Below, piece by piece: positions 1 to 7,531 of a stretch of DNA of 36,340 nucleotides. Made by a program: the position numbers and the translations under genes. The stretch comes from an uncultured Oscillospiraceae bacterium (GTDB lineage Bacteria; Bacillota; Clostridia; Oscillospirales; Oscillospiraceae), in contig CAJTUD010000030.1 in assembly GCA_910579725.1 (NCBI GenBank), positions 1 to 36,340 on the forward strand, in the 5' to 3' direction. The notes under the pieces were generated by a model. It searched no databases and was not told where the DNA came from. It worked only from the letters and a program-made list of their open reading frames with translations. How positions within the stretch are numbered: position 1 is the stretch's first letter; the number at the start of each line of letters is the position of its first letter.

Positions 1-852
1 CCGCTTTTCTTCATCATAGCGGTTGGGGCGTTTGCGCTGCTTGCGTAGCTCCTGCACCCGTTCCCATGTGTCCCTGTCGATTATCTGCTCGTGGTGGTTC
101 TCGAAGATTGCCTGTTTGTCCTCGCTGTTGTAGATAATCTTGCTGCATTTGTAGGATTGGGTGGTGGTCTTGAAGTTCACAAGGCAGCCCGTGTATTCAC
201 GGTTTTCAAGGATATGTACCACGGTGTTCGCCGCCCACTTGCACTCATAGCCGGGGTGGTAGCGGCGGGTGCTTCCTGTCCGGCGGTATTCCAGCGTTCC
301 CGGCGTGGGGATTTCCTGCTCCGTAAGCATACGGGCTATCTTGGTCGGACCGTTCCCGGCAAGGCAAAGGCTGTATATCTGCTTCACCACGGGGGCGGCT
401 TCCTCGTCAATGATGAAATTTTCGTCCTCGTCCATGAGGTAGCCGTACACGGGCTTGCTTGTGACGGGCTTCCCACTCATGCCTTTTGAGCGTTTTACCG
501 CCCGGATTTTCTTGCTCGTATCCCTCACCAGCCATTCGTTAAAAATGTTACGCAAGGGCGCAAAATCATTGTCGCCCTGTGCGCTGTCAACGCCGTCATT
601 GATTGCAATGAAGCGGACGCCGTTCTGTGGGAAAATCATTTCCGTGTACATTCCCACTTGAAGATAGTTTCGCCCTAACCTTGACATATCCTTTACGATA
701 ACCGTTCCCACAAGCCCCGCTTCAATGTCGGCAAGCATGGACTGGAAGCCGGGTCTTTGGAAATTTGCCCCGGAGAATCCGTCGTCCGTGTACCATTTGA
801 GGTTGGAAAAGCCGTTCTGTTTTGCGTAGGCTTCCAGAATCCGCTTCTGTGA
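1..852 (-). pseudogene. Large serine recombinase, 5'-truncated, running off the left edge
   Basis: Reading right to left, the protein runs from about QKRILEAYAKQ (near 849) through YTDDGFSGANFQRPGF, VIVKDMSRLGRNY, RFIAINDGVDS and KIRAVKRSKGMSGK to a recombinase domain ending near TWERVQELRKQRKRP at the window edge. These blocks match the TnpX/Tn4451-type large serine recombinases of clostridial transposons and integrative elements. The N-terminal strand that carries the catalytic serine (normally Y-x-R-x-S about 25 residues before QKRILE) is missing. In its place the upstream DNA reads into the RdRP-like gene in a different frame. ATG codons at 888 and 879 are in frame but would only give a protein without the catalytic serine. 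I therefore read it as an inactive remnant; the C-terminal part lies outside the window. Confidence 0.8.
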
Positions 853-1915
853 AGCGCTCCGGTTTCTCTTTGCTGACATTCGTGACATAGAGAGCGTGAT
901 GATATTTCCGGAAAACGGCCCAGTAGTCCTCCCAGGTCATGCCGCAGTCCCGCAGCCAGCCGAACCCCTTGAACTGGCTCTTGGTCAAAATGATATCCAC
1001 ATCTTGGACACGATGTGCCACACCATAAATGTCGGTGATGGTATCCGTTCCGGCAGACTTCAGAAAATCTTTGAAATCCACTTGGTGCAGCATTCCCTTG
1101 ATGTAGGGCAGACGAATCTGGAAAGAAGTGTGGGTGTGCTGACCGCAATAGGCGCGATCCAAAGTGGCGGCGTACTCCTTGGAGATGATACCCTCGCCAT
1201 CAAAGCTGAGCGTATCAATATCCATCCGCTTCTCCACCCGGTGATACCTGCGGAGATTGCTCTGACTGCCATCATCCTCCACAGTGATTACCGGGACATT
1301 GTGTTCTGTGGTGATAGGATTGTCGATGACGATAACCCTATGAGGTCTGTCGATCCCGATGCCCTCCACCCTTGTACCGCTGGAGAGCAACAACCCATTG
1401 TAGGCGTAGAGCTTGCTTAACTGGCACTGTCCAATCTCCATATCCAGCATAATGCGCCGCCGCACGGCATCATAGTAGTCTGAGCGGATAAAGGACAGCC
1501 GCGCCTGACGGCTCATGCTGTTGGAACGTTCAAAGGCGAGGTAGCGGTGTTCCCCCAATCCGAAGTCCAGGCTGACTCCCTCCGGACAGAACATAGCTTC
1601 CGCTTTTTGTTGCCGGATAAGCTGCATCTTTTTCGTACCGCTGCGGTCAAAGATGTGTTCAAAGTCCATATAAAAGATGATGTCCGACAGGCCAGAAACG
1701 ATCTGACCATCGCTATGCTCCTGGTAATCATTCCCGCACAACTCACACATGATCTGGAAGAACAGGGCGTTGCTGTCCTGCTCATGGGATACCGCTTTGA
1801 TCTTGCATTTCTCCGTTGCAGTCCGGCTGAGATGAAATGTGTATTGCTTGCCGTCTGCCAAAACGTAACTCATGACCGCCCTGGCGGACAGTTCATAGAT
1901 TCGGTATTTGGTCAT
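853..1915 (-). pseudogene. N-terminal remnant of a cellular-type RNA-dependent RNA polymerase-like protein
   Basis: The open frame starts at 1915 behind a good ribosome site (GGGAGGTGA) and runs about 350 residues before its homologous part ends and it continues out of frame over the recombinase remnant to a stop at 722. Several blocks resemble eukaryotic-type RdRPs (PF05183, the QDE-1/RDR family with bacterial and phage relatives): KLYAYNGLLLSSG, LSFDGEGIISKEYA (compare FSDGxGKIS) and SFQIRLPYIKGM (compare AFQIRYxGYKGV). The catalytic DxDGD signature lies further downstream in that family and is absent here, because the gene is cut near 855. This is motif recognition by eye, not a database hit; it could be another double-psi beta-barrel or conjugative-element protein. 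Its own promoter is at 1939-1966. Confidence 0.5.
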
Positions 1916-1938
1916 CCGCTCACCTCCCGGATAATTTT

Positions 1939-1966
1939 ATTATAGCATAGAACCCTCCAAAAGCAA
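1939..1966 (-). promoter_or_regulatory. Sigma-A-type promoter of the RdRP-like gene
   Basis: On the minus strand TTGCTT (1961-1966) and TATAAT (1939-1944) are 16 bases apart, about 20 bases upstream of the ATG at 1915 and its GGGAGGTGA ribosome site. Confidence 0.6.
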
Positions 1967-2032
1967 TGTGAACACTGCTCCCACTTTTGTGGGAGTTCTT
2001 TTTGTGTTCGGATTTTTTAAGGAGGTGTTTTC

Positions 2033-3082
2033 ATGAACACAAACACAGAACCATTGCGCACCATTGATGGCGCGACGCTGATGAGTATGCCGCTGCATCC
2101 ACCAAACTTTGTGGTGGATACGCTGCTCTCTCAAGGGCTGCATATCCTGGCGGGCTCTCCCAAGGTGGGAAAATCCTAGCTGGCACTGTGGCTGGCGGTC
2201 ACGGTGGCGAAGGGAGAACCCGTCTGGAATCATCCGGTAAACCAGGGGACCACGCTCTACCTCTGTCTGGATGATTCCCAGCTTCGCATCCAGAACCGGC
2301 TGTTCGAAATCACAGAGAACGCGCCGCCCAGCGTCCTCTTCTGCACCGGCAGCTATGTACTGGGACAGGGGCTGGAGGAACAGTTAGAGGCTTTCCTGGC
2401 GAAGCATCCGGACACGGTGCTGGTCATCATCGACACATTGCAGATGATTCGCGGTGCTGGCTACGACAACACATACGCCAACGATTACCGGGACTTATCC
2501 GTGCTGAAGAAGATCGCGGATGCACACGGCATCGCCATCCTGCTCATCCATCATCTGCGGAAGGAGAGGGCCGACGACGTGTTCAGTAGGATCTCCGGCA
2601 CAACCGCCATCAGCGGCGCGGTGGACTCCAGCTTCACGCTGGTGGAAGAGCATCGGGGCAGTGGCAAAGTGAGGCTGAGCTGCATCGGGCGGGACATTGA
2701 GTACTGTGAGTTGGAACTTCAGCGCAACGGAGAAAATGTTTGGGAACTGGTTTCTGACAGCAGCCAGCACGGAAGTCCGGAGGAGTACATCTCAAATCTT
2801 CTCTCTGAATTTATGCGCTCACGTACCGAATTTATCGGCACTCCCACAGAACTATCCGAGCTGATCGACCCTGGCGGTGCAGTGGGGATCACCCCCAGGA
2901 AAGTGACCCGGCTGATCCTGCAAAGCGTTGCGGCACTTGGTAAGGCGGGGATCACCTGCATCATCCGCCGCAGCAACGGAAAGCGGCTGATTCAGCTTCG
3001 CCGTGCTGATAGTGCCGTCAATCCGGTACCCCAGAATCTCGACCCTTTCGGCACTGTCTGCCCCACAGAGGCCGCTGTGTAG
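2033..3082 (+). pseudogene. RepA-like AAA/RecA-type ATPase interrupted by an in-frame stop
   Basis: An ATG at 2033 with AAGGAGG eight bases upstream opens a protein of the AAA_25/RepA-like hexameric ATPase type found on plasmids and integrative elements. Codon 49 (TAG, 2177-2179) directly follows the Walker A motif GSPKVGKS; relatives normally have tryptophan (TGG) here. The frame then continues without interruption for 300 residues: LALWLAVTVAKGEPVW, Walker B VLVIIDTLQM, and the HHLRKERADD and ISGTTAISGAVD blocks. A restart at the ATG at 2204 would give 292 residues lacking the P-loop, so a functional product needs readthrough. The likeliest causes are a single TGG-to-TAG change or a sequencing error. 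In the element it probably served replication or maintenance. Confidence 0.75.
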
Positions 3083-3294
3083 AGGTAGGGGAATGACCCG
3101 TCCGAGCAGGAAAAGGCCCCTGTTGGGGCTCCTGTGGCCACAAAAACGGAACCGGCTCCGAGGGCGCGAAAAAATCCCTCCTTTGAGGAGGGAGCCAGCA
3201 TCGCATTTGTCTGGACGCGTGCTTCCGCCCTCGCCCCGTCAAACGCAGTATTCCGGGCAGAAGCCCGGACCCACTTTAAGAACGGAGGACACAG
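3083..3294 (+). other. Candidate origin of transfer upstream of mobC
   Basis: This 212-base gene-free stretch lies directly upstream of the MobC and relaxase genes, the usual place for oriT. It holds three inverted repeats: GCCCC-tgtt-GGGGC (3116-3129), TCCCTCC-tttga-GGAGGGA (3175-3193) and CCGGGC-agaa-GCCCGG (3253-3268). The middle one, read on the minus strand, is followed by a T-run and could be a minus-strand terminator. The nick site cannot be located by eye. Confidence 0.4.
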
Positions 3295-3612
3295 ATGAAA
3301 AAGGATACGACATTCAGCATCCGGATCTCTTCCAACGATTTAGATACCATCAAGCGCAAGGCAAAGCAGGCCAGGATGTCCCAGAGCGACTATGTGACCC
3401 GCTGCTGTCTGGGGCGGCAGGTGGTAGCCATTGAGGACCTGAAGGAGACGGCAAAGCAGCTGCGGAGCATCGGCAACAACCTGAACCGGCTGACGGTGCT
3501 GGCAAACATGGGGCGTGTTGATGCAGCCAACTTGGATGGCATGGCACAGGAATTGGCCTCCGTCAGCGCCGCTCTGCGGGAACTACAGGAGCGTGGGAGG
3601 TGGCAGAAATAG
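3295..3612 (+). CDS. mobC: MobC-family relaxosome protein
   Basis: This 105-residue protein has the MobC layout. An N-terminal ribbon-helix-helix-like DNA-binding part (FSIRISSNDLDTIKRKAKQA, then SQSDYVTRC) is followed by the conserved ELKETAKQLRSIGNNLNRLT-type block around residues 43-63 and a helical tail. MobC proteins bind near oriT and help the relaxase open the nick site. The ribosome site is CGGAGGA before the ATG. The 3' end overlaps the relaxase start by 13 bases, so the two are translationally coupled. Family assignment is firm; activity is inferred. Confidence 0.85.
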   Translation: MKKDTTFSIRISSNDLDTIKRKAKQARMSQSDYVTRCCLGRQVVAIEDLKETAKQLRSIGNNLNRLTVLANMGRVDAANLDGMAQELASVSAALRELQERGRWQK

Positions 3613-4769
3613 CGATCATTCATTTCACCAACTACCCCAAAGGGCAAAGCCGCGCCTGCATGGGTGCAGTGATGAAATACACCAAGCGGGAGGAGAAAAC
3701 GCTGTGGGGGGATCGGCAGCTGGTCAGCGGGATCAACTGCCGCCCGGAGAGTGCCTACGATAATTTCCTCCGCACCAAACTGCTCTACCACAAGGATGGC
3801 GGCACGATGTTCTACCACATGGTGCAGTCCTTCCCGGCAGGTGAAGAAGTTGACCCAGCGGCCGCCCACGCCGCAGCGCTGAAGCTGGCGGAGTATTTCG
3901 AGGGACGCGAGGCCCTGGTCTGCACACACATCGACCGCGACCACATCCACTCCCACTTCATCATCAACAGCGTCAGTTTTGAGAATGGGAAGAAGCTGCA
4001 TATCAGTCAACCGGAATTGACAGATCTGCGCCAGCACAGCGATGCGGTGTGCATGGAGTTTTGTCTGCCCGTGTTTCAACCGCGGAAGAAAACACAGAGC
4101 AGGGCCATGTCCGGCGCGGAGTACCACGCTGCCGCAAAAGGTGGGAGCTGGAAGTTCCGGCTTATGAATACCATCGATGAGTGTATAAAGTTTGCCCATG
4201 ACCGCCAAGAGTTTATTGCACTGATGCGGAGCGAGGGCTACGAAGTCCGCTGGACAGACAGCCGGAAGAATATCACCTACACTACGCCTGATGGAAAGAA
4301 ATGCCGGGATGACCGGCTGCACGATGAAAAATATTTGAAGGAGAATATGGAATATGAGTTCAGAATCCGAGAGAGCGTTATCACTGGAGGAACTGGCCGG
4401 ACGGTCCTATCGCGGCCCAACACCGGAACAGATCACGGACTTGCTCCAAGAAGCGAAAGCCATCCACAGATTGCTGGAACAGGCTGGGAAAAAGAAAGAG
4501 AGATACTTTTCGCTGCCCCGGTTCCATCTACCTCAGCCCACATGGGAGTGGCTTATCCTGCCGGCGATCCTGCTGGGATTGGAACTGCTGTGGTACAGCT
4601 GGGCCGCGCTCTGGAACGGGCTGGCGGGACTGCTCCCGTAAGCGACGTCACTACAACCCGCGCACACTCCGACCACAAGACGCTCCGGAAAGAGCGGGAG
4701 AAGAAGATCGCCCACGGCCACAAGGAGGATGACCATGCGGAAGAGCCGACTTGGCAACAGACCATGTAA
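3600..4769 (+). CDS. Relaxase/mobilisation nuclease (MOBP-like, PF03432)
   Basis: The 389-residue relaxase starts at a GTG at 3600, with AGGAG eight bases upstream inside mobC. The metal-binding three-histidine motif is visible as H110-x-D112-x2-H115-x-H117-x-H119 (THIDRDHIHSHFIIN), followed by SVSFENGKKLH. A candidate catalytic tyrosine is Y27 in the MKYTK block. These enzymes nick one strand at oriT, stay attached to the 5' end and lead it to a conjugation apparatus encoded elsewhere. The C-terminal third (from about residue 250) is low in recognisable motifs except GWEKEREIL, and it shares its DNA with another reading frame (4354-4641). No type IV secretion genes are present, so the element would be mobilisable rather than self-transmissible. 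Confidence 0.88.
   Translation: MAEIAIIHFTNYPKGQSRACMGAVMKYTKREEKTLWGDRQLVSGINCRPESAYDNFLRTKLLYHKDGGTMFYHMVQSFPAGEEVDPAAAHAAALKLAEYFEGREALVCTHIDRDHIHSHFIINSVSFENGKKLHISQPELTDLRQHSDAVCMEFCLPVFQPRKKTQSRAMSGAEYHAAAKGGSWKFRLMNTIDECIKFAHDRQEFIALMRSEGYEVRWTDSRKNITYTTPDGKKCRDDRLHDEKYLKENMEYEFRIRESVITGGTGRTVLSRPNTGTDHGLAPRSESHPQIAGTGWEKEREILFAAPVPSTSAHMGVAYPAGDPAGIGTAVVQLGRALERAGGTAPVSDVTTTRAHSDHKTLRKEREKKIAHGHKEDDHAEEPTWQQTM
4354..4641 (+). CDS. Small single-pass membrane protein overlapping the relaxase gene
   Basis: This is a 95-residue frame fully inside the relaxase gene but in a different frame. It has its own start at 4354 and an AAGGAG ribosome site ten bases upstream. Residues 1-50 are hydrophilic and helical (SLEELAGRSYRGPTPEQITDL...). 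Residues about 65-92 form one membrane segment (WLILPAILLGLELLWYSWAAL). The composition, start signal and clear membrane helix argue that it is a real gene rather than a shadow. I do not recognise a named family. A role next to transfer functions is inference. Confidence 0.6.
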   Translation: MSSESERALSLEELAGRSYRGPTPEQITDLLQEAKAIHRLLEQAGKKKERYFSLPRFHLPQPTWEWLILPAILLGLELLWYSWAALWNGLAGLLP

Positions 4770-4866
4770 CGGTCTGCTGCTTTCTGATTTTGGCAAGGGA
4801 TGGGTACCAAGCGAAGTATAACAAAAGCAGAAATTGGAAACTATGTCAGAGAAAGGAGTGTTGTCC

Positions 4867-5037
4867 ATGGCTGAAAGCAGACCTGTTTCCAGTGCGCAAA
4901 AGAAGCAGGAGACGGCAAAAATCTGGTTGTCCTACTACAATCGGGTTCTGTATGAGAAGGGGATCATTTCGGAACAGGAGCGCAACCGGATGACGCTGAA
5001 GATCGATAAGTGGCAGATGCCTCAGCAGGCACTCTGA
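4867..5037 (+). CDS. Small conserved-looking element protein of unknown function
   Basis: The start at 4867 is chosen because AAAGGAG lies eight bases upstream; an ATG at 4834 in the same frame has no ribosome site. The product has 56 residues, is charged and probably helical (AKIWLSYYNRVLYEKGIISE, then ERNRMTLKIDKW). It resembles the short proteins commonly found beside relaxases in clostridial integrative elements, but no function can be given. A strong hairpin follows at 5056-5091. Confidence 0.55.
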   Translation: MAESRPVSSAQKKQETAKIWLSYYNRVLYEKGIISEQERNRMTLKIDKWQMPQQAL

Positions 5038-5055
5038 GCCAGCGAGATATGTTTG

Positions 5056-5091
5056 CCGGGCAATGCAACTAAAAATAGTTGCATTGCCCGG
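5056..5091 (+). terminator. Perfect 16-bp hairpin after the mobilisation genes
   Basis: The arms 5056-5071 and 5076-5091 (CCGGGCAATGCAACTA and its complement) are perfectly paired around an AAAA loop. Only a weak T tract (TGCTTTGTA) follows, so termination is likely but not certain. Confidence 0.6.
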
Positions 5092-5146
5092 TGCTTTGTA
5101 GTATGGTGTTTTGTGAGAAAAACATATCCGAACAGGAAGGCCTGAT

Positions 5147-5368
5147 ATGAGTAACAGGATGGAATACAAAGGATACGTTGGCAATGTTGAATTTTCAGCG
5201 GAAGACAGGACTTTCTTTGGAAAGGTCATGGGGCCTCGCGCACTAATTTCTTACGAGGGAACTACGGTCTCAGAACTTGTTGCAGATTTTCATAGGGCGG
5301 TAGATGATTACCTGATGCTCTGTGCAGCAGAAGGTGAGAGCTCGCCAGCTAATGCCGTACCGCAGTAA
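5147..5368 (+). CDS. HicB-like antitoxin-family protein without a HicA partner
   Basis: The 73-residue protein has the short HicB fold pattern: Y-x-G-x-V-x-F-S-x-E-D-x-x-F-F-G-K-V at the N-terminus, then ISYEGTTVSEL and FHRAVDDYL. The family includes type II antitoxins that neutralise HicA RNases, but many copies on mobile elements stand alone. No HicA-like double-stranded-RNA-binding toxin gene lies on either side, and the C-terminal CopG/HTH part of longer HicB proteins is absent. The ribosome site AGGAAGG is six bases from the ATG. It has its own terminator at 5379-5427, so it is probably a monocistronic unit. Confidence 0.7.
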   Translation: MSNRMEYKGYVGNVEFSAEDRTFFGKVMGPRALISYEGTTVSELVADFHRAVDDYLMLCAAEGESSPANAVPQ

Positions 5369-5378
5369 ACATATCAGC

Positions 5379-5427
5379 AGCAAGTGGGCCGCGAAATTTT
5401 CGCGGCCCACTTGCTATATTTTGTTTT
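5379..5427 (+). terminator. Rho-independent terminator after the HicB-like gene
   Basis: A GC-rich stem (arms 5379-5396 and 5398-5415, AGCAAGTGGGCCGCG...) is followed by ATATTTTGTTTT. Confidence 0.85.
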
Positions 5428-5430
5428 CTG

Positions 5431-5460
5431 TGATATAGTTAACGATAGAACATGATATAG
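5431..5460. repeat. Direct repeat TGATATAG just upstream of the integrase
   Basis: Two copies, 5431-5438 and 5453-5460, are spaced by 22 bases (about two helical turns) between the upstream terminator and the integrase start. They could be a regulator or integrase binding site, or chance in an AT-rich stretch. Confidence 0.3.
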
Positions 5461-5480
5461 CGAACTAAAGGAGACGCACT

Positions 5481-7148
5481 ATGGATGTCCATACCATTCG
5501 CCAGACTTTGCGGACTAAGCCCATTTACGACATCCCGCTCCGGGTAACTTTCTATGCCCGGGTATCCTCGGAGAGCGATGAGCAAATCAACTCCTTGGGC
5601 AACCAGGTGGCCTACTACGAGGAGTTGATCCGCAGGAACTCCGCCTGGGAGTACGTGAAAGGCTACGTAGACGAGGGCCTGTCTGCCGCCACCACCAAGA
5701 ACCGCGAGGACTTCCACCGCATGGTGGAGGACGGCAAGGCGGGAGTGTTCGACCTCATCATCACCAAAGAGATCACCCGCTTTGCCAGAAATACACTGGA
5801 CTCCATCCTATATACCCGCGAGCTTCTGGGCTCCGGAGTGGGGGTATTTTTCCAGAACGACAACATCAACACCTTCGATGAGGACAGCGAGCTTCGTCTG
5901 ACTATCATGTCCGGCATCGCTCAGGACGAGCTGCGGAAGCTGTCCAGCCGTGTGAAATTCGGACATGCCCAAGCGATCAAGAATAGCGTGGTGCTGGGAA
6001 ACAGCCGCATCTTCGGCTACATCAAAGACGGCGGTCGGCTGGTCATCGACGAATCAGAAGCACCCATGATTCGGGAACTGTTCGAGCTGTACGCCACCGG
6101 CGAATACAGCATGAAGCAGATCGAGACCATCTTCTGGGACAAAGGTTACCGCAACCACAACGGCAAGAAGATCGCCCACACCACCATGTCGAATCTGATT
6201 GCCAATCCCAAGTACAAGGGATACTATGTAGGCAACAAGGTCAAGGTCATCGACCTGTTTACCAAGAAACAGAAATTCCTCCCTCCGGAGGAATGGGTCA
6301 TGTTCAAGGATGAGACTGGCGAGATCGTCCCGGCCATCGTCTCTGAGGAGCTGTGGGACAACGCCAACGCTGTTCTAAAAAAACGCAGCGAGGACGTGAA
6401 GGGCCGTCAGGGCATCTGCAACCACGCCAACCTGCTCACCGGTAAGCTCTACTGCACCCACTGCGGCGCGGCCTACTACCGCCGGGAGTCGGTGGACCGG
6501 CAGGGAAATAAAAACAGCAAATGGGTCTGCTCCGGCAAGATCAAAAATGGCGCGGACAGCTGCCCGTCCTTCCCCATCTATGAGGAAGAATTAAAGCCTC
6601 TGCTCTTCCAGGTATTCAGCGAGACGGAGGCAGACGCCGAAGCACTGGTGGATGAGTATATTGAGATGTACAAGTCCCTGGGCAATAGCGAGGATACCGC
6701 CAGACAGATCGAAGTCCTCCGCCAGCAGATCGACCTGGCCCGGAAGAAGAAAGGCAAGCTCCTGGGCTACAACGCCTCCGGCCAGCTCTCCGATCGGGAT
6801 TTCCTCTCTATGAACAAGGATTGCGACCGGGAGATCGCCGAGGCCGAACGCCAAATTTACGACCTGGAACAGCAGCAGCTCTCCAAAGAGGACTTCCGCA
6901 GGCAGATCGATACTATCCGCCGGGTGCTGGACGAAGCCCGCCGGGACGCTGCCCAGGGGCTTATCCGCAAGGAGTTCGTGGACAAATACATTGACAAAAT
7001 CTTCGCCAACCCAGAGGAGGACGGCTCTCTGCGCCTGCAGATCAAGGTCTTTACCGGCGAAACCACCGACAAATTTCTCACAAATCTCAAAAGTCGTACG
7101 GGTCACACGTTTAAGAAGATGATCGAGTCCTACGAGAAGAACCTGTAA
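5481..7148 (+). CDS. Large serine site-specific integrase/recombinase
   Basis: This 555-residue protein is complete for the large serine recombinase family. The N-terminal catalytic domain holds the nucleophile S29 in YARVSS, followed by the TKEITRFARNTLD and IMSGIAQDELRKLS blocks. The central recombinase domain spans roughly residues 170-290. The zinc ribbon begins with LYCTHCGAAYYRRES and ends with WVCSGK...CPS. A coiled-coil segment covers about 400-500. It would integrate and excise the element by attP x attB recombination. The ribosome site AAAGGAG lies eight bases before the ATG. It is the last gene of the element and is closed by a strong terminator, so an attachment site should lie close by, at the boundary with the ATP-grasp gene. 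Unlike the recombinase at 1-852, nothing essential is missing. Confidence 0.92.
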   Translation: MDVHTIRQTLRTKPIYDIPLRVTFYARVSSESDEQINSLGNQVAYYEELIRRNSAWEYVKGYVDEGLSAATTKNREDFHRMVEDGKAGVFDLIITKEITRFARNTLDSILYTRELLGSGVGVFFQNDNINTFDEDSELRLTIMSGIAQDELRKLSSRVKFGHAQAIKNSVVLGNSRIFGYIKDGGRLVIDESEAPMIRELFELYATGEYSMKQIETIFWDKGYRNHNGKKIAHTTMSNLIANPKYKGYYVGNKVKVIDLFTKKQKFLPPEEWVMFKDETGEIVPAIVSEELWDNANAVLKKRSEDVKGRQGICNHANLLTGKLYCTHCGAAYYRRESVDRQGNKNSKWVCSGKIKNGADSCPSFPIYEEELKPLLFQVFSETEADAEALVDEYIEMYKSLGNSEDTARQIEVLRQQIDLARKKKGKLLGYNASGQLSDRDFLSMNKDCDREIAEAERQIYDLEQQQLSKEDFRRQIDTIRRVLDEARRDAAQGLIRKEFVDKYIDKIFANPEEDGSLRLQIKVFTGETTDKFLTNLKSRTGHTFKKMIESYEKNL

Positions 7149-7163
7149 GTTCTCTCCAGACCC

Positions 7164-7199
7164 AAAGAGGGCTGAGCAATCCGCTCAGCCCTCTTTTGT
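7164..7199 (+). terminator. Rho-independent terminator of the integrase gene
   Basis: The stem AAAGAGGGCTGAGC / GCTCAGCCCTCTTT (7164-7177 and 7183-7196) with loop AATCC is followed by TTTTGTT. Confidence 0.9.
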
Positions 7200-7531
7200 T
7201 ACCCTGGGCACAGCACGTGGAAAATCTGCGGGGAAGGTGCGTTTTCTGAGATAGCCGGCATATTGGAACAGCGGCAAGGAGCGGGACAAGGCCGCCGCAG
7301 GCCGTCCGCCAAAGACGCGGCGGCAGCGGCTGCATTCTGTTTGATCCGCCGGATTTTGCTGATTTTCATATTGTCCGACGATAAAGCATTCCCATACACA
7401 GCAGTTTTGCTGCATTCTGACCATTGACAGTCTACAGGTCCAGTGCTATGATTCCTGGGACTACGAAGTTGTGTATAACTGGCAGGCCATGGAGGACAAG
7501 CTCCGGGTCAATGGAAAGGATACGCCCCGAT
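7200..7531. other. Gene-free boundary between the mobile element and the chromosome-like region
   Basis: No supported gene is seen. The right attachment site of the element should lie in this interval, but no core duplication can be found because the left end of the element is not in the window. From 7411 one frame reads coherently (VQCYDSWDYEVVYNWQAMED) into the start of the next gene; see findings. Confidence 0.4.

Noticed and set aside
3175..3193. Plus-strand terminator before mobC
   Set aside because: The T-run lies on the minus-strand side only, so it would terminate minus-strand transcription or belong to oriT, not end the ATPase transcript.
5147..5368. Complete HicAB toxin-antitoxin module
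   Set aside because: Only the HicB-like half is present; neither flank encodes a HicA-like protein.
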